From Acidobacteria bacterium 37-71-11 (lineage in GTDB: Bacteria; Acidobacteriota; Thermoanaerobaculia; Thermoanaerobaculales; Thermoanaerobaculaceae), in the NCBI GenBank assembly GCA_002279285.1, contig NCBR01000029.1, positions 1 through 28,964 on the forward strand: a stretch of DNA of 28,964 bases. Reading direction: 5' to 3'. Of this stretch, positions 7,906 to 17,593 are shown one piece after another. A model generated the notes under the pieces. It was given only the letters and a program-made list of their open reading frames with translations. It was not told the DNA's origin and made no database searches. The position numbers were made by a program, and so were the translations under genes. Positions within the stretch are counted from its first letter, which is position 1; each line of letters opens with the position of its first letter.

Positions 7906-10191
7906 TCAGCGCGAAGCCGGAGAGACCGCCGCGGCCCGCCACGCCTCGGGACCGATGCCGACCGTCCGCCGTTCCGCGACATCGGACTCGGCCACCGCCA
8001 CCTCGGCCTCGCGACTACCCGCGACGATCCGGTAGGGGCCGAGCGCACGCACGGCCCCGTCCTCGCCCGCCATGGCGGCCGGGACCGTGAACTCGAAGCC
8101 GCCGCTCGCGCCGGCGGTGCTGCGGTCGTGGTACGTCAGATGCCGCCCCCGGTTGGTCACCAGGTACAGCCAGAGGTCGGCTCGCTCGCCCGGGGTTCCA
8201 GTGCCTTCGATCCGGGCCCCCGGGACGACTTCGAAAACTTTGCAGAAACTCCCCTCCCAGCCGGGTTCGGTGCCTTCCGCCGCCGACTCGAAGTCGAGGC
8301 GGAGCCGGCGCAGCGGCGGCAGCGTTTTCCCCTCGAGGCGAACCTCGAGACCGTCGAAGACGAGCAGCCGGCTGTTCATCGTGGCGTAGAACGCCGGCGT
8401 GGGCTGCAACGAGGCGCCGGAGTGCGCCACAACCAAGCGCGGCGCGCGGCTTCCGAGTTGCCTGGCCACGTCCTCGATCTCGTAGAACACCGGCGTCACT
8501 AGCACGTAGCGCGCCCCGAGCTGCTCGAGCTGGTGCACCGCCCCGGCGGGATCGGTGGCAAGGAAGAACGCGGCGGCGGCGCGGACGCCGCGAAGGTGGA
8601 CCTCGGCCTGGGCGAAGGGGTTGGCGATATTGGCCTGGTGCGCCACGGTGATCAGCCAGTTGCCCCACTCCCAGCGGCTCATCACCGCAAAACGGGGCCG
8701 CACCTCAGGTTGGTTGACATCACCGGGACTGGCGGCATGGTCGCGCAACCACACCAACGCGTCGTGGCTGCGGACCAGATCCCCCTGCGGCGGCCGATCG
8801 GTGAGGTGGTGGAGGCGCAGGGTCGGCACCATGATCGCGAGTCCGACGAGGACGGCGGCGAGACGGACCGTGCCGTGGTGTCCCGCCCGTTGCTCGACGC
8901 GCCGGACGGCGTACGCCCACGCCGCGCCCCAGAGTGCGCACCAGAGGGGCGCGAACTGCGAGCCCAACCGCAGTTGCCCGAGAGCCATCCCGGCCGTGAC
9001 CACGAACCAGAGCAGCGCAATTCTGGCCCCCAACTGCCCCCCGGGGGTGGCCAGCCAGCCGCAAACGCCGAGCGCGACGAGCAGGACCGGAAATGCCACC
9101 GCCATCACGCCGTACTGCTGCACCGCGGTACCCAGCCCGAAGTTCAACAACGGGTAGGACTCGAACACCTGGCTGATCTGAACGTCGCCGCGGTCCAGGT
9201 AGCCGAGGACGGACGCCGCGGTGTGCCGCAACCCGGGGGAGAGAGCCACGCCGGTCACCGCCACGACCAGGGGCACCAGCAGCAGGGCGGCTGCAAGCGC
9301 CCCCCTGCTCGCCGGCCGGCGCCGCAGCGAGCTGCCGGCCAAGGCAAAGCTCAGCCACGACGCGGCGAACACGAGCGGCTGCAGCCACGTCGGCGCGTAG
9401 TACGCGAAACTCCCGACCGCAGCCCACGGGTGAGCCAGCACGATCGGCAGGATCACGAGCGCCGCCACGCCGAAGGTCCGTCTCCCAAAAGCGACGAGGG
9501 CTTCCCTGTCGCAACCGCGGGGCGGCCAGAGCGCGACCACGGCCAGTGAGGCGGCCGCCAGCACCCCTGCCGCGATCGCTCCCGGCCACACCCCGATCTC
9601 CGCCGCCAACAGCACCCCCAGCCCGGCGGCGGTGCGGCTGCGCCCGCGGTCGGACGTCGCGCGCACGCCGTGCAGGAGCAGGGCGAGGGGGAGCGCGGCC
9701 AGTGCGGGCTCGATGGCGTGGTGGTCGATCCGTCCCACCATCGAGTACCCGGTCAGGATCGGCAGCACCGCGGCGATCGCCGCGCCGGCGAGGCCCGCAG
9801 CCCGGCCCCCCAACTCCCGGCCGAGGAAGTAAATGGCCAGCACCGAGAGGACACCGAGGACGGGGTCGAAGAGAACCCCGACCACCAGCGGGGGGATGCG
9901 GCCGCCGCTCACCAACCCCACCAGGCGAACGACGGTGGCCAGAGCGAGGTCGAAACCGACGGGCCACATCATCCGCGCCCCGGTCGGGTAGTTCGTGTAC
10001 CAGTCGAACGTGTGCACCTTCGGGTAGCGCGCGGCCGCCAGCGACGCGCGGTGCCAGTGGTAGGCGCTGTCCTCGTCCCAGATCAGCACCCGGCCCCCGA
10101 CGAACACCCCGGGGATGTTCGCCAGGCGGGTGGCCGCGGCGAGCAGGAGGACCAGCCCCAACAGCAGGCGGGTCGTCCGCCGCGAAAGCAT
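7906..10191 (-). CDS. STT3/PglB/AglB-like oligosaccharyltransferase
   Basis: Protein of 761 residues: a membrane half with about 11-13 hydrophobic segments (residues 8-460) and a soluble C-terminal half. The STT3 landmarks occur in order. These are an acidic loop-1 motif (WDEDSAYHWHRA, 38-49), the DHH motif (GRIDHHAIE, 153-161), a TIXE-like glutamate (QVFESYP, E344), a membrane arginine block (RLGSQFAPLW) and, after the last membrane segment, RWEWGNWLITVAH (506-518) in place of WWDYG. It should move a lipid-linked glycan onto protein asparagine at the outer membrane face; the glycan is unknown. The start is ATG 10191 behind GGAGGG; longer frames lack homology. No glycan-assembly genes are adjacent. 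A GT-C glycosyltransferase with another acceptor remains possible. Confidence 0.8.
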   Translation of the reverse strand: MLSRRTTRLLLGLVLLLAAATRLANIPGVFVGGRVLIWDEDSAYHWHRASLAAARYPKVHTFDWYTNYPTGARMMWPVGFDLALATVVRLVGLVSGGRIPPLVVGVLFDPVLGVLSVLAIYFLGRELGGRAAGLAGAAIAAVLPILTGYSMVGRIDHHAIEPALAALPLALLLHGVRATSDRGRSRTAAGLGVLLAAEIGVWPGAIAAGVLAAASLAVVALWPPRGCDREALVAFGRRTFGVAALVILPIVLAHPWAAVGSFAYYAPTWLQPLVFAASWLSFALAGSSLRRRPASRGALAAALLLVPLVVAVTGVALSPGLRHTAASVLGYLDRGDVQISQVFESYPLLNFGLGTAVQQYGVMAVAFPVLLVALGVCGWLATPGGQLGARIALLWFVVTAGMALGQLRLGSQFAPLWCALWGAAWAYAVRRVEQRAGHHGTVRLAAVLVGLAIMVPTLRLHHLTDRPPQGDLVRSHDALVWLRDHAASPGDVNQPEVRPRFAVMSRWEWGNWLITVAHQANIANPFAQAEVHLRGVRAAAAFFLATDPAGAVHQLEQLGARYVLVTPVFYEIEDVARQLGSRAPRLVVAHSGASLQPTPAFYATMNSRLLVFDGLEVRLEGKTLPPLRRLRLDFESAAEGTEPGWEGSFCKVFEVVPGARIEGTGTPGERADLWLYLVTNRGRHLTYHDRSTAGASGGFEFTVPAAMAGEDGAVRALGPYRIVAGSREAEVAVAESDVAERRTVGIGPEAWRAAAVSPASR

Positions 10192-10308
10192 GAACCCTCC
10201 GCGAGCCGGCTCGGGCCGGACGGCCGGAGCGTCGGTCGGGAACTGCAGGCGCGCGTCTCCTGCGTGCACGCGTGAGGCTAGCAGGAAAAGCGGCGACGAG
10301 TTAACGCC

Positions 10309-10336
10309 GTGGTTCGTGGGTGGTGGGTCGTGGTCC
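10309..10336 (+). repeat. Heptamer array, 4 units
   Basis: The units are GTGGTTC, GTGGGTG, GTGGGTC and GTGGTCC, in tandem, followed by GAA. It is a more diverged copy of the same family as 3024-3051. Confidence 0.7.
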
Positions 10337-10447
10337 GAACCGGCTGCGCCGGCCGCAGGCCGCGCAGCCTCTCGCGCCGCCCTCGAAGACGACAAGCCCA
10401 ACGACAGGCAGGGCCTCCAAGCTTGGGGCGTGTAGCCGCGTCGCCGC

Positions 10448-10533
10448 CGTTGGGCCAGATGCAAGGCGGACGAGGCGGGAGGAGCGGAGCGTAGCCGGAG
10501 GCTACGTGAGCATCCGATCCGCCGAGTCCAACG
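10448..10533. repeat. Nested foldback (REP-like) element
   Basis: Three perfectly matched, nested arms: CGTTGG (10448-10453) with CCAACG (10528-10533), GGCGGA (10465-10470) with TCCGCC (10518-10523), and a central hairpin CGTAGCC (10490-10496) with GGCTACG (10500-10506) around a GGA loop. The flanks AGATGCAAGGC and ACGCAGCAGATGG recall intergenic repeats I remember from Desulfuromonas/Geobacter-type genomes, which I could not check. It lies about 40 nt beyond the glmS stop and could shape the 3' end of that transcript. Confidence 0.7.
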
Positions 10534-10573
10534 CAGCAGATGGTCCGACGCCGGCGACGCCGACGGCGACGCC

Positions 10574-12409
<1,836 letters not shown>

Positions 12410-12465
12410 ACGCCCTCCAGACTCAGACAGACCCGGCCGGCTCACGGCCGGCCGGCCCGAACATC

Positions 12466-13422
12466 CTAATCGCCGCGACGGTGCGTCAACGGCGGGACCG
12501 CGGTCCCGTCCCCAAGCGTGACGTCCTCGAGAACGGCGTGGGCGCCGATCCGGCAGCCGCCGCCGATCCGGCAGGCGCCGCGCAGGTGCACGCCGGGCTC
12601 CAGCACCGTGTCGCGCCCGACCGCGCACGAGGCGTCAACCCAGGTCGTGGCGGGGTCGAGCACCGTGACGCCAGCCCCCTGCAGGGCGACGATGACGCGC
12701 GCGCCCAGCAGACGGTGGACCTCGGCGAGGTCGGCGCGCGAGTTGACCCCCGCCATCTCGGCGGGGTCCGCAAGCGGCAGCCCGACCACCCGCATCCCCC
12801 GTGCAGCCAGGATGCCGATCGCGTCGGTGAGGTAGTACTCCTGCTGGGCGTTGGCCGGCGAGAGCCCGACGAGGGAGAGGCGCAGTGCGGCGAGGTCGAA
12901 GACGTACGTCCCGGCGTTGACCTCGTGGATCTCGCGTTGCTCCCCGGTCGCGTCCTTCGCCTCCACGACCGCCGTCACGTCGCCGTCCGCACCGCGGACG
13001 ATGCGGCCGTAGCCGCCGGCATCGGGGAGGACCGCCGTCGCCAGCGCCGCCGCGGCGGCGCGCGAGCGCCGCAACTCGACCAGCGCCGCGAGCGTCTCCG
13101 ACCCGATCAGCGGCACGTCGCCGGAGAGCACCAGCGCCTCGCCCTCCCGCGGCAGGAGCGGCAGCGCCCGGCCGACCGCGTCGCCGGTGCCGCGCGGCGG
13201 ATCCTGCACCGCGAACAGCGCCTCGCGTCCCGCCAGGTGTCTCTCGACCTGGTCGCGCAGGTGACCGACCACGATCACCAGCGGCCTTGGGACGAGCGGC
13301 GCAAGCGCATCCAGCACGTGGTCCACCAGCGCCCGCCCTCCGGCCTCGTGCAGCACTTTGGCCGTGGCCGTCTTCATCCGCTTGCCCTCGCCGGCCGCCA
13401 GGACTACCGCCGCGACGCTCAC
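12466..13422 (-). CDS. glmU: GlmU-type UDP-GlcNAc pyrophosphorylase lacking the acetyltransferase domain
   Basis: Protein of 318 residues, against about 450 for complete GlmU. Residues 3 to about 230 are the uridylyltransferase domain: LAAGEGKRMKTATAKVLH (usual form GxGTRM...PKVLH, so Thr and Pro are replaced), GTGDAV, SGDVPLI, GYGRIVR, EVNAGTYVFD, QEYYLTDAIGIL and GVNSRADL. After DPATTWVDASCAVG only about four left-handed beta-helix turns remain. The protein then stops, so the acetyl-CoA site and the catalytic His/Lys region are absent. It should still make UDP-GlcNAc from GlcNAc-1-P and UTP. The start is GTG 13422, preceded by a perfect anti-SD match GGAGGTGA with 7-nt spacing from its core. 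glmS lies 56 nt downstream. Confidence 0.88.
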   Translation of the reverse strand: MSVAAVVLAAGEGKRMKTATAKVLHEAGGRALVDHVLDALAPLVPRPLVIVVGHLRDQVERHLAGREALFAVQDPPRGTGDAVGRALPLLPREGEALVLSGDVPLIGSETLAALVELRRSRAAAAALATAVLPDAGGYGRIVRGADGDVTAVVEAKDATGEQREIHEVNAGTYVFDLAALRLSLVGLSPANAQQEYYLTDAIGILAARGMRVVGLPLADPAEMAGVNSRADLAEVHRLLGARVIVALQGAGVTVLDPATTWVDASCAVGRDTVLEPGVHLRGACRIGGGCRIGAHAVLEDVTLGDGTAVPPLTHRRGD

Positions 13423-13486
13423 GCCGTCACCTCCATCACGGCAATGGTAGCCGTGACGCCTGGCGCCGCGCAAAGCGTCGCCGCGC

Positions 13487-14071
13487 CTACTTCTTCGACA
13501 GTTCCTGCAGAACCTGCTTGGCGACCGCCTTCAGCGTCTCGAAGACGCCGATCCCCTTGGGCGCCACCGCCTCGAACGTCGGCTCACCCTTGATCTGGAG
13601 GGCGCGCAGCATGACGTCGTAGGGAACCGCGCCGGCCAGGTCGCGCTTGTTGAACTGCAGGGCGTACGGGATCAGGCCGAGGTCGAAGCCGTTCTCGCGC
13701 AGGTTGTGTTTGAGGTTGTCGAGCGACTCCTGGTTCGCGTCCATCCGCGCTTCCTGCGAGTCGGCGACGAAGATCACCCCGTCCACCCCCTTGAGGATCA
13801 GCTTTCGCGACGCGTCGTAGAACACCTGGCCCGGGACGGTGTACAGGTGGAAGCGGGTGCGAAACCCGCGCACGCTCCCGAGGTCGAGCGGGAGGAAGTC
13901 GAAAAACAGGGTGCGGTCGGTCTCAGTGGCGAGCGAGATGAGCTGGCCCTTGTTCTGGGGGTTCGTCCGCTCGTAGACGTACTGCAGGTTGGTCGTCTTC
14001 CCGCCCAAGCCGGGACCATAGTAGACGATCTTGCAGTTGATCTCCCGCGAGGCGTAGTTGATGAAGCTCAT
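13487..14071 (-). CDS. mglA: MglA small Ras-like GTPase
   Basis: Protein of 194 residues, typical MglA length. In myxobacteria MglA-GTP sets the leading cell pole for motility; in other bacteria it is linked to polarity and its role is less clear. The G1 P-loop is GPGLGGKTT (residues 19-27), G3 is TVPGQVFYDASRKLIL (MglA-type, Pro instead of the Ras Ala), and G4 is NKRD. The start MSFINYASREINCKIVYYGPGLGGKT is close to other MglA proteins. Its ATG overlaps the mglB stop (ATGA, 14068-14071), so GTPase and GAP are made together. The downstream gap to the GlmU-like gene is 64 nt. Confidence 0.96.
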   Translation of the reverse strand: MSFINYASREINCKIVYYGPGLGGKTTNLQYVYERTNPQNKGQLISLATETDRTLFFDFLPLDLGSVRGFRTRFHLYTVPGQVFYDASRKLILKGVDGVIFVADSQEARMDANQESLDNLKHNLRENGFDLGLIPYALQFNKRDLAGAVPYDVMLRALQIKGEPTFEAVAPKGIGVFETLKAVAKQVLQELSKK

Positions 14072-14562
14072 TCGGTGAACAGGGCATCGATGTCGTCGTC
14101 GGTGATCTCGGCAAATGGCGACGCCGGGGCCTCGCCCTGGTCCGCCGCCTTGGACGCCATCTGTGTCAGCACCTCCTCGAGCTCGGCGGCCGCCTTGCGG
14201 ACACGCAGCCGAACGAGGCCCAGAGACGAACGTTCGTCGAAGATCAGCACCAAGATCAGTCTCTGCCCGACGATGGAGATATGGATGTTGTCCCGCTCTC
14301 CCTCGTGGAACAGGATCGAGAACTCCTTCTCGCCGATCAGCTTCGCCAGGCCGTCGGTGGCCGCGACGTTGCCGGCCGTGAGGGAGGCGAGTGAGGTGGC
14401 GTCGACCTTGTCGAGATCACCCTTCGCGGCGATCTGCTGGCCGTTCTTATCGACGAGGAACACGATCTTCGCGTTTGCGTCCATCCACAACCGCGCGAGG
14501 ACCGCGTTGATACGGTCGAACTCCTCCTCGTACAAGACCAGGTTCGACCCGAACATCGTCAT
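14068..14562 (-). CDS. mglB: MglB roadblock/LC7 GTPase-activating protein
   Basis: Protein of 164 residues with a roadblock/LC7 domain over about residues 8-125 and a charged C-terminal tail ending DDDIDALFTE. MglB dimers bind MglA and stimulate GTP hydrolysis, keeping active MglA at one pole in Myxococcus. Recognisable parts are FDRINAVLARLWMDANAKIVFLVDKNGQQIA, SLASLTAGNVAAT and RLILVLIFDERSSLGLVRLRV. Two Met codons open the frame (14562 and 14556). I keep the first, with GGAGG 9 nt upstream; the second is also possible. The 50-nt gap after recR is AT-rich, so mglBA may have its own promoter. Confidence 0.94.
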   Translation of the reverse strand: MTMFGSNLVLYEEEFDRINAVLARLWMDANAKIVFLVDKNGQQIAAKGDLDKVDATSLASLTAGNVAATDGLAKLIGEKEFSILFHEGERDNIHISIVGQRLILVLIFDERSSLGLVRLRVRKAAAELEEVLTQMASKAADQGEAPASPFAEITDDDIDALFTE

Positions 14563-14580
14563 GCCTGTCCGCCTCCGCTC

Positions 14581-14612
14581 ATCAAATATCGAGTATATCC
14601 TTCAATTTTCCG
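14581..14612 (-). promoter_or_regulatory. AT-rich leader before mglB, possible promoter
   Basis: This 32-nt stretch is strikingly AT-rich in a window of about 70% GC and lies between the recR stop and the mglB ribosome site. On the minus strand it contains TATACT and GATATT, both -10-like, and TTGACG overlapping the recR stop. The spacing TTGACG to TATACT is only 13 nt and to GATATT 20 nt, so no standard pair is convincing. Confidence 0.3.
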
Positions 14613-15212
14613 TCAATCCATCCCCCGCCGCCCGGCCAGCGCCCGGGTCAGCGTGACGGAGTCGGCGTAGGAGATCTCGCCTCCGGCCGGCAACCCGAAG
14701 GCGATCCGGCTCACCCCGCTCCCCGTCGGCCGCAGCGCCCGCGCCAGATAGTGTGCGGTGGCTTCCCCCTCGACCGTCGGGTTGGTCGCGAGGATCACCT
14801 CGCGCACGGCCCCCGAACGCACGCGCTCCAGCAGCGCGGCGATCGTGAGCTCCTCGGGTCCGATCCCGTGCAGCGGGTCGAGCGGCCCGCCGAGCACGTG
14901 GTAGAGCCCGTGGAACTCCCCCGTCGCCTCCACCGCCCAGCCGTTGAGCGGGTCCTCGACGACGCAGATGACGGTGCGGTCACGGCTCTCGTCGCGACAG
15001 ACCGGGCAGGGGTCCTCCTCGGTGAGCAGGAAGCAGGTGCCGCAGTGGTGCACGGCATCCGCGACGTGGGCGAGAGCGCCGGCAAGGTGCCGGGAGAGCT
15101 CGGGGACGCGCACCATATGCTGCACCATACGCGTCGCCGTGCGCGGCCCCACCCCCGGGAGCTGCTCGAGCTGCTCCAGCAGCTTGCGCACCGCGGGCGG
15201 CCGCAACTCCAT
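14613..15212 (-). CDS. recR: Recombination mediator RecR
   Basis: Protein of 199 residues, usual length. With RecO it loads RecA onto SSB-coated single-stranded DNA during gap repair. The N-terminal helix-hairpin-helix is LLEQLEQLPGVGPRTATRM (residues 11-29). The C4 zinc finger has C57, C60, C69 and C72 (CGTC...CPVC). A Toprim domain runs from about residue 80 (VICVVEDPLN) with GPEELTIAALLERV and the ATNPTVEGEATA block. The ATG at 15212 shares one base with the ybaB stop, so dnaX, ybaB and recR are translationally coupled. Confidence 0.98.
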   Translation of the reverse strand: MELRPPAVRKLLEQLEQLPGVGPRTATRMVQHMVRVPELSRHLAGALAHVADAVHHCGTCFLLTEEDPCPVCRDESRDRTVICVVEDPLNGWAVEATGEFHGLYHVLGGPLDPLHGIGPEELTIAALLERVRSGAVREVILATNPTVEGEATAHYLARALRPTGSGVSRIAFGLPAGGEISYADSVTLTRALAGRRGMD

Positions 15213-15511
15213 CAGAACATGCCCGGCATCCCGGCCGGCAGCCCCATCCGACCGAGCAGCTCGCGCGAGCGTTCCTCGAGTTGCCGGGAGGCCTCCTGCC
15301 AGGCGGCCACGATCAGATCCTCGACGAGGCCCGGCTCCTCGCCGGCGAGCGCCTTGGCGTCGAGCGTGACGCCCTTGAGCTCTTTGAGGCCGGAGAGGCG
15401 AACCCGCACCAGCCCGCCCCCGGCCGAGCCCTCGACCTCGAGTTCACCGAGCATCTTCTGCATCTGGGCTTGCGCCTGTTGCGCCTGCTGCAACAGCTTT
15501 GCGACGTTCAT
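15212..15511 (-). CDS. ybaB: YbaB/EbfC nucleoid-associated protein
   Basis: Protein of 99 residues. It is a dimeric DNA-binding protein of the YbaB/EbfC family, usually encoded between dnaX and recR as here. The N-terminal helix is MNVAKLLQQAQQAQAQMQKML, followed by the beta-sheet segment GLVRVRLSGLKELKGVTLD and the C-terminal helix LVEDLIVAAWQEASRQLEE. The tail is Met/Gly/Pro-rich (LPAGMPGMF), common in the family. The ATG at 15511 overlaps the dnaX stop as ATGA. A much longer frame running upstream to 16831 is a shadow of dnaX. Confidence 0.96.
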   Translation of the reverse strand: MNVAKLLQQAQQAQAQMQKMLGELEVEGSAGGGLVRVRLSGLKELKGVTLDAKALAGEEPGLVEDLIVAAWQEASRQLEERSRELLGRMGLPAGMPGMF

Positions 15512-17058
15512 GGCTTCTCCTCGACGCTCTCCACCCTGCCGCCGAACACCTCGAGCACGCGCTGGACGCCCTCGTCGGCCTCGACGCGCGCGCGCAGGGT
15601 CTGGTCGCGCCGGCCGGCCGGGGCGCCGTTCTCGTCCACCTCGACCCGCTCCCCGAGGCCGGCGCGGCGGACCGCGGCGGCGAGCGTCTCGACCGCCTCG
15701 CGCAGCGACTTCCGCGTCGACGCGGGGAGGCCGCCGCAGCGCAGCACAACCGTGTCGCCGGCGACCGCCACCTCGCGCACCGCCCCGACCCGGCCCGCGA
15801 GCAGATGCTCCCCCATCGCCTCCAGCGCCGCGGCCAGGCGGGCGCCCGGCGAACCGGCCGCCGCGACCGGCGACGCGGCTGATGCCGGCGGGGCCGACCG
15901 CGAGGGCGGCGCGGGTGCACCGCCGGCCCCAGGCGCCGGCTCGCCGGCGAGCAGTGCCTCGACCCGTTGCAACCGCGGCCAGAGCGCCAGCCGTCCGATC
16001 GCCACCGCCACGGCCACGCCCGGCTTCTCGGCGGCGGCAACGAGCCCCTTCCCCTCGAGGGCGAGCGCGAGCAGGCGCACCAGCAGCGCCGGTCCCAGCC
16101 GGCCGGCGCTCTCGGCCATCGCCGGCCGGTGGGCGTCCGGGAACGGCGCCTGTGCGGTGGGGTCGGTTGCCAGCAGCAGGAGGGCGTGCAGGAGCTGCAC
16201 CAACTGCTCGAACAGCGCCGCGGGATCGCGGCCGGAGCGCTCCTCGGCGCGGACGAGCCCGAGCGCCGCGGCGACGTCGCCGCCCTCGAGGGCGCGCCAG
16301 AGCGCGAGCACGACCTCGAACGGCGGCAACCCGACCACCTCGGCAACCGCGTTCTCGTCGACCGCGCCCTCGGCGAACGCCCGCACCCGGTCGAGCAGCG
16401 AGAGCGCGTCGCGCAGGGAGCCCTCGGTGGCGCGGGCGATGAGTTGCGCCGCGCCCGGCGTCAGTTCGAACCCCTCGTTCCCGGCCACCTGGGTGAGGCG
16501 GGCCGCGACCAGGTCGGCCGGGATCGGGCGGAAGTCGATCTGCAGACAGCGGGAGAGGATCGTGGCCGGGAACTTGTCCTTCTCGGTCGAGGCCAGGATG
16601 AAGACGACGTGCGCAGGCGGCTCCTCGAGGATCTTGAGCAGCGCGGCGAAGGCGTCTTTGGAGAGCTGGTGCGCCTCGTCGAGGATGAAGACCCGGAAGT
16701 GGTCCCGCACCGGCAGCACGCGCGCCACCTCGCGCAACTCGCGGACGTCGTCGATCCCGCGGTTGGAGGCGGCGTCCATCTCGAGCACGTCGAGGGAGGA
16801 GCCGGCCGCGATGTCCTGGCAGGCGCCGCACTCACCGCAGGGATCCGGCGTGGGCCCCTTCTCGCAGTTGAGCGCCTTGGCGAGCAGGCGCGCGACCGTC
16901 GTCTTGCCGACCCCGCGCAGGCCCGAGAACAGGTAGGCGTGGGCGATCTGGCCGGACGAGAGGGCGTTGCGCAGGGTGCGCACGACGACGTCCTGGCCGA
17001 CAAGGTCTTCGAAACGCTGCGGCCGCCAGCGCCGCGCGAGGACCTGGTACCCGGTCAT
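15508..17058 (-). CDS. dnaX: DNA polymerase III subunit gamma/tau DnaX
   Basis: Clamp-loader ATPase of 516 residues. Walker A is GLRGVGKTT (46-54), the zinc module has C65, C74, C77 and C80, Walker B is FILDEAHQLS (124-133), the sensor-1 region is FILASTEKDKFPATILSRC, and sensor 2 lies in GSLRDALSLLDR. After about residue 360 comes an Ala/Pro/Ser-rich linker and a short C-terminal domain, so the tail is shorter than in E. coli tau. I saw no obvious slippery A-run for gamma formation. I chose ATG 17058; a TTG five codons upstream is possible. The leader carries a heptamer foldback 17 nt before the start. Confidence 0.97.
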   Translation of the reverse strand: MTGYQVLARRWRPQRFEDLVGQDVVVRTLRNALSSGQIAHAYLFSGLRGVGKTTVARLLAKALNCEKGPTPDPCGECGACQDIAAGSSLDVLEMDAASNRGIDDVRELREVARVLPVRDHFRVFILDEAHQLSKDAFAALLKILEEPPAHVVFILASTEKDKFPATILSRCLQIDFRPIPADLVAARLTQVAGNEGFELTPGAAQLIARATEGSLRDALSLLDRVRAFAEGAVDENAVAEVVGLPPFEVVLALWRALEGGDVAAALGLVRAEERSGRDPAALFEQLVQLLHALLLLATDPTAQAPFPDAHRPAMAESAGRLGPALLVRLLALALEGKGLVAAAEKPGVAVAVAIGRLALWPRLQRVEALLAGEPAPGAGGAPAPPSRSAPPASAASPVAAAGSPGARLAAALEAMGEHLLAGRVGAVREVAVAGDTVVLRCGGLPASTRKSLREAVETLAAAVRRAGLGERVEVDENGAPAGRRDQTLRARVEADEGVQRVLEVFGGRVESVEEKP

Positions 17059-17074
17059 GCCCGCCCCCACCAAC

Positions 17075-17102
17075 GTGGATCGTGGTTCGTGGTTCGTGGT
17101 TC
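17075..17102 (+). repeat. Heptamer array, 4 units (left arm of a foldback)
   Basis: GTGGATC followed by GTGGTTC three times. With the inverted array at 17120-17147 it forms an imperfect 28-bp foldback around a 17-nt loop; 23 of 28 positions pair by Watson-Crick rules. It lies in the dnaX leader, between the SRP RNA gene and the dnaX start. Confidence 0.8.
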
Positions 17103-17119
17103 GAGACGAGCGTCTTCTC

Positions 17120-17147
17120 GATCCACGATCAACCGACCACGATCCAC
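17120..17147 (-). repeat. Heptamer array, 4 units (right arm, inverted)
   Basis: Plus-strand units GATCCAC, GATCAAC, CGACCAC and GATCCAC, which on the minus strand read GTGGATC, GTGGTCG, GTTGATC and GTGGATC. Inverted partner of 17075-17102. Confidence 0.75.
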
Positions 17148-17164
17148 GGCAGCTACGCCGTGGC

Positions 17165-17280
17165 GAAGCAAGGAGCCCGGGGGGACCGCGGCGCCCGTTG
17201 CGTTCCCCTTATCGCTGCTCCCTTCCGGGCCTGACGAGGTTCGGGGGGCACCGTCGCGCGGGACCCGGGCTCCTTGCTTC
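17165..17280 (-). ncRNA. ffs: 4.5S signal recognition particle RNA
   Basis: On the minus strand the conserved SRP RNA domain IV is plain: GTCAGGCCCGGAAGGGAGCA, with the GGAA tetraloop at plus positions 17223-17226 and the internal loops that bind Ffh. The two ends pair over at least 16 bp (17165-17180 with 17265-17280), and complementarity continues outward into the flanks (17156-17163 with 17281-17288). The rod shape and length of about 116 nt fit the small bacterial SRP RNA. Exact mature ends are not visible. The position between tadA and dnaX is the same as in many bacteria, including Bacillus. Confidence 0.93.
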
Positions 17281-17329
17281 CCACGGCGCTCGCCGGAGCG
17301 AGACACGCCGTCGGCACAACCGCGTGGCA

Positions 17330-17419
<90 letters not shown>

Positions 17420-17483
17420 GCGTCACCACGATCATCCGTCGTTCTGTCACTCCGGTGCGCCGGCAACGCACCCCAGGTTCCTG

Positions 17484-17576
<93 letters not shown>

Positions 17577-17593
17577 GCACCGGGAGCGAGAGT

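Larger units (their letters stand above)
10192..10573. other. 382-nt intergenic region with two repeat elements
   Basis: Gap between the glmS stop and the STT3-like start, both on the minus strand. I find no credible coding frame. It holds one heptamer array (10309-10336) and one nested foldback element (10448-10533). The STT3 promoter should lie in 10200-10300, but I see no clear -35/-10 pair there. Confidence 0.7.

Noticed and set aside
5897..8035. Long plus-strand open frame opposite uvrD
   Set aside because: Its translation is Arg/Ala/Gly-rich without any motif, and the opposite strand has a full set of helicase motifs. It is a GC-rich shadow frame.
12410..12465. glmS ribozyme between the GlmU-like gene and glmS
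   Set aside because: The gap is only 56 nt and none of the ribozyme core is visible.
15212..16831. 539-codon frame that ends with YbaB
   Set aside because: Only the last 99 codons (from ATG 15511) are ybaB; the upstream part is a dnaX shadow.
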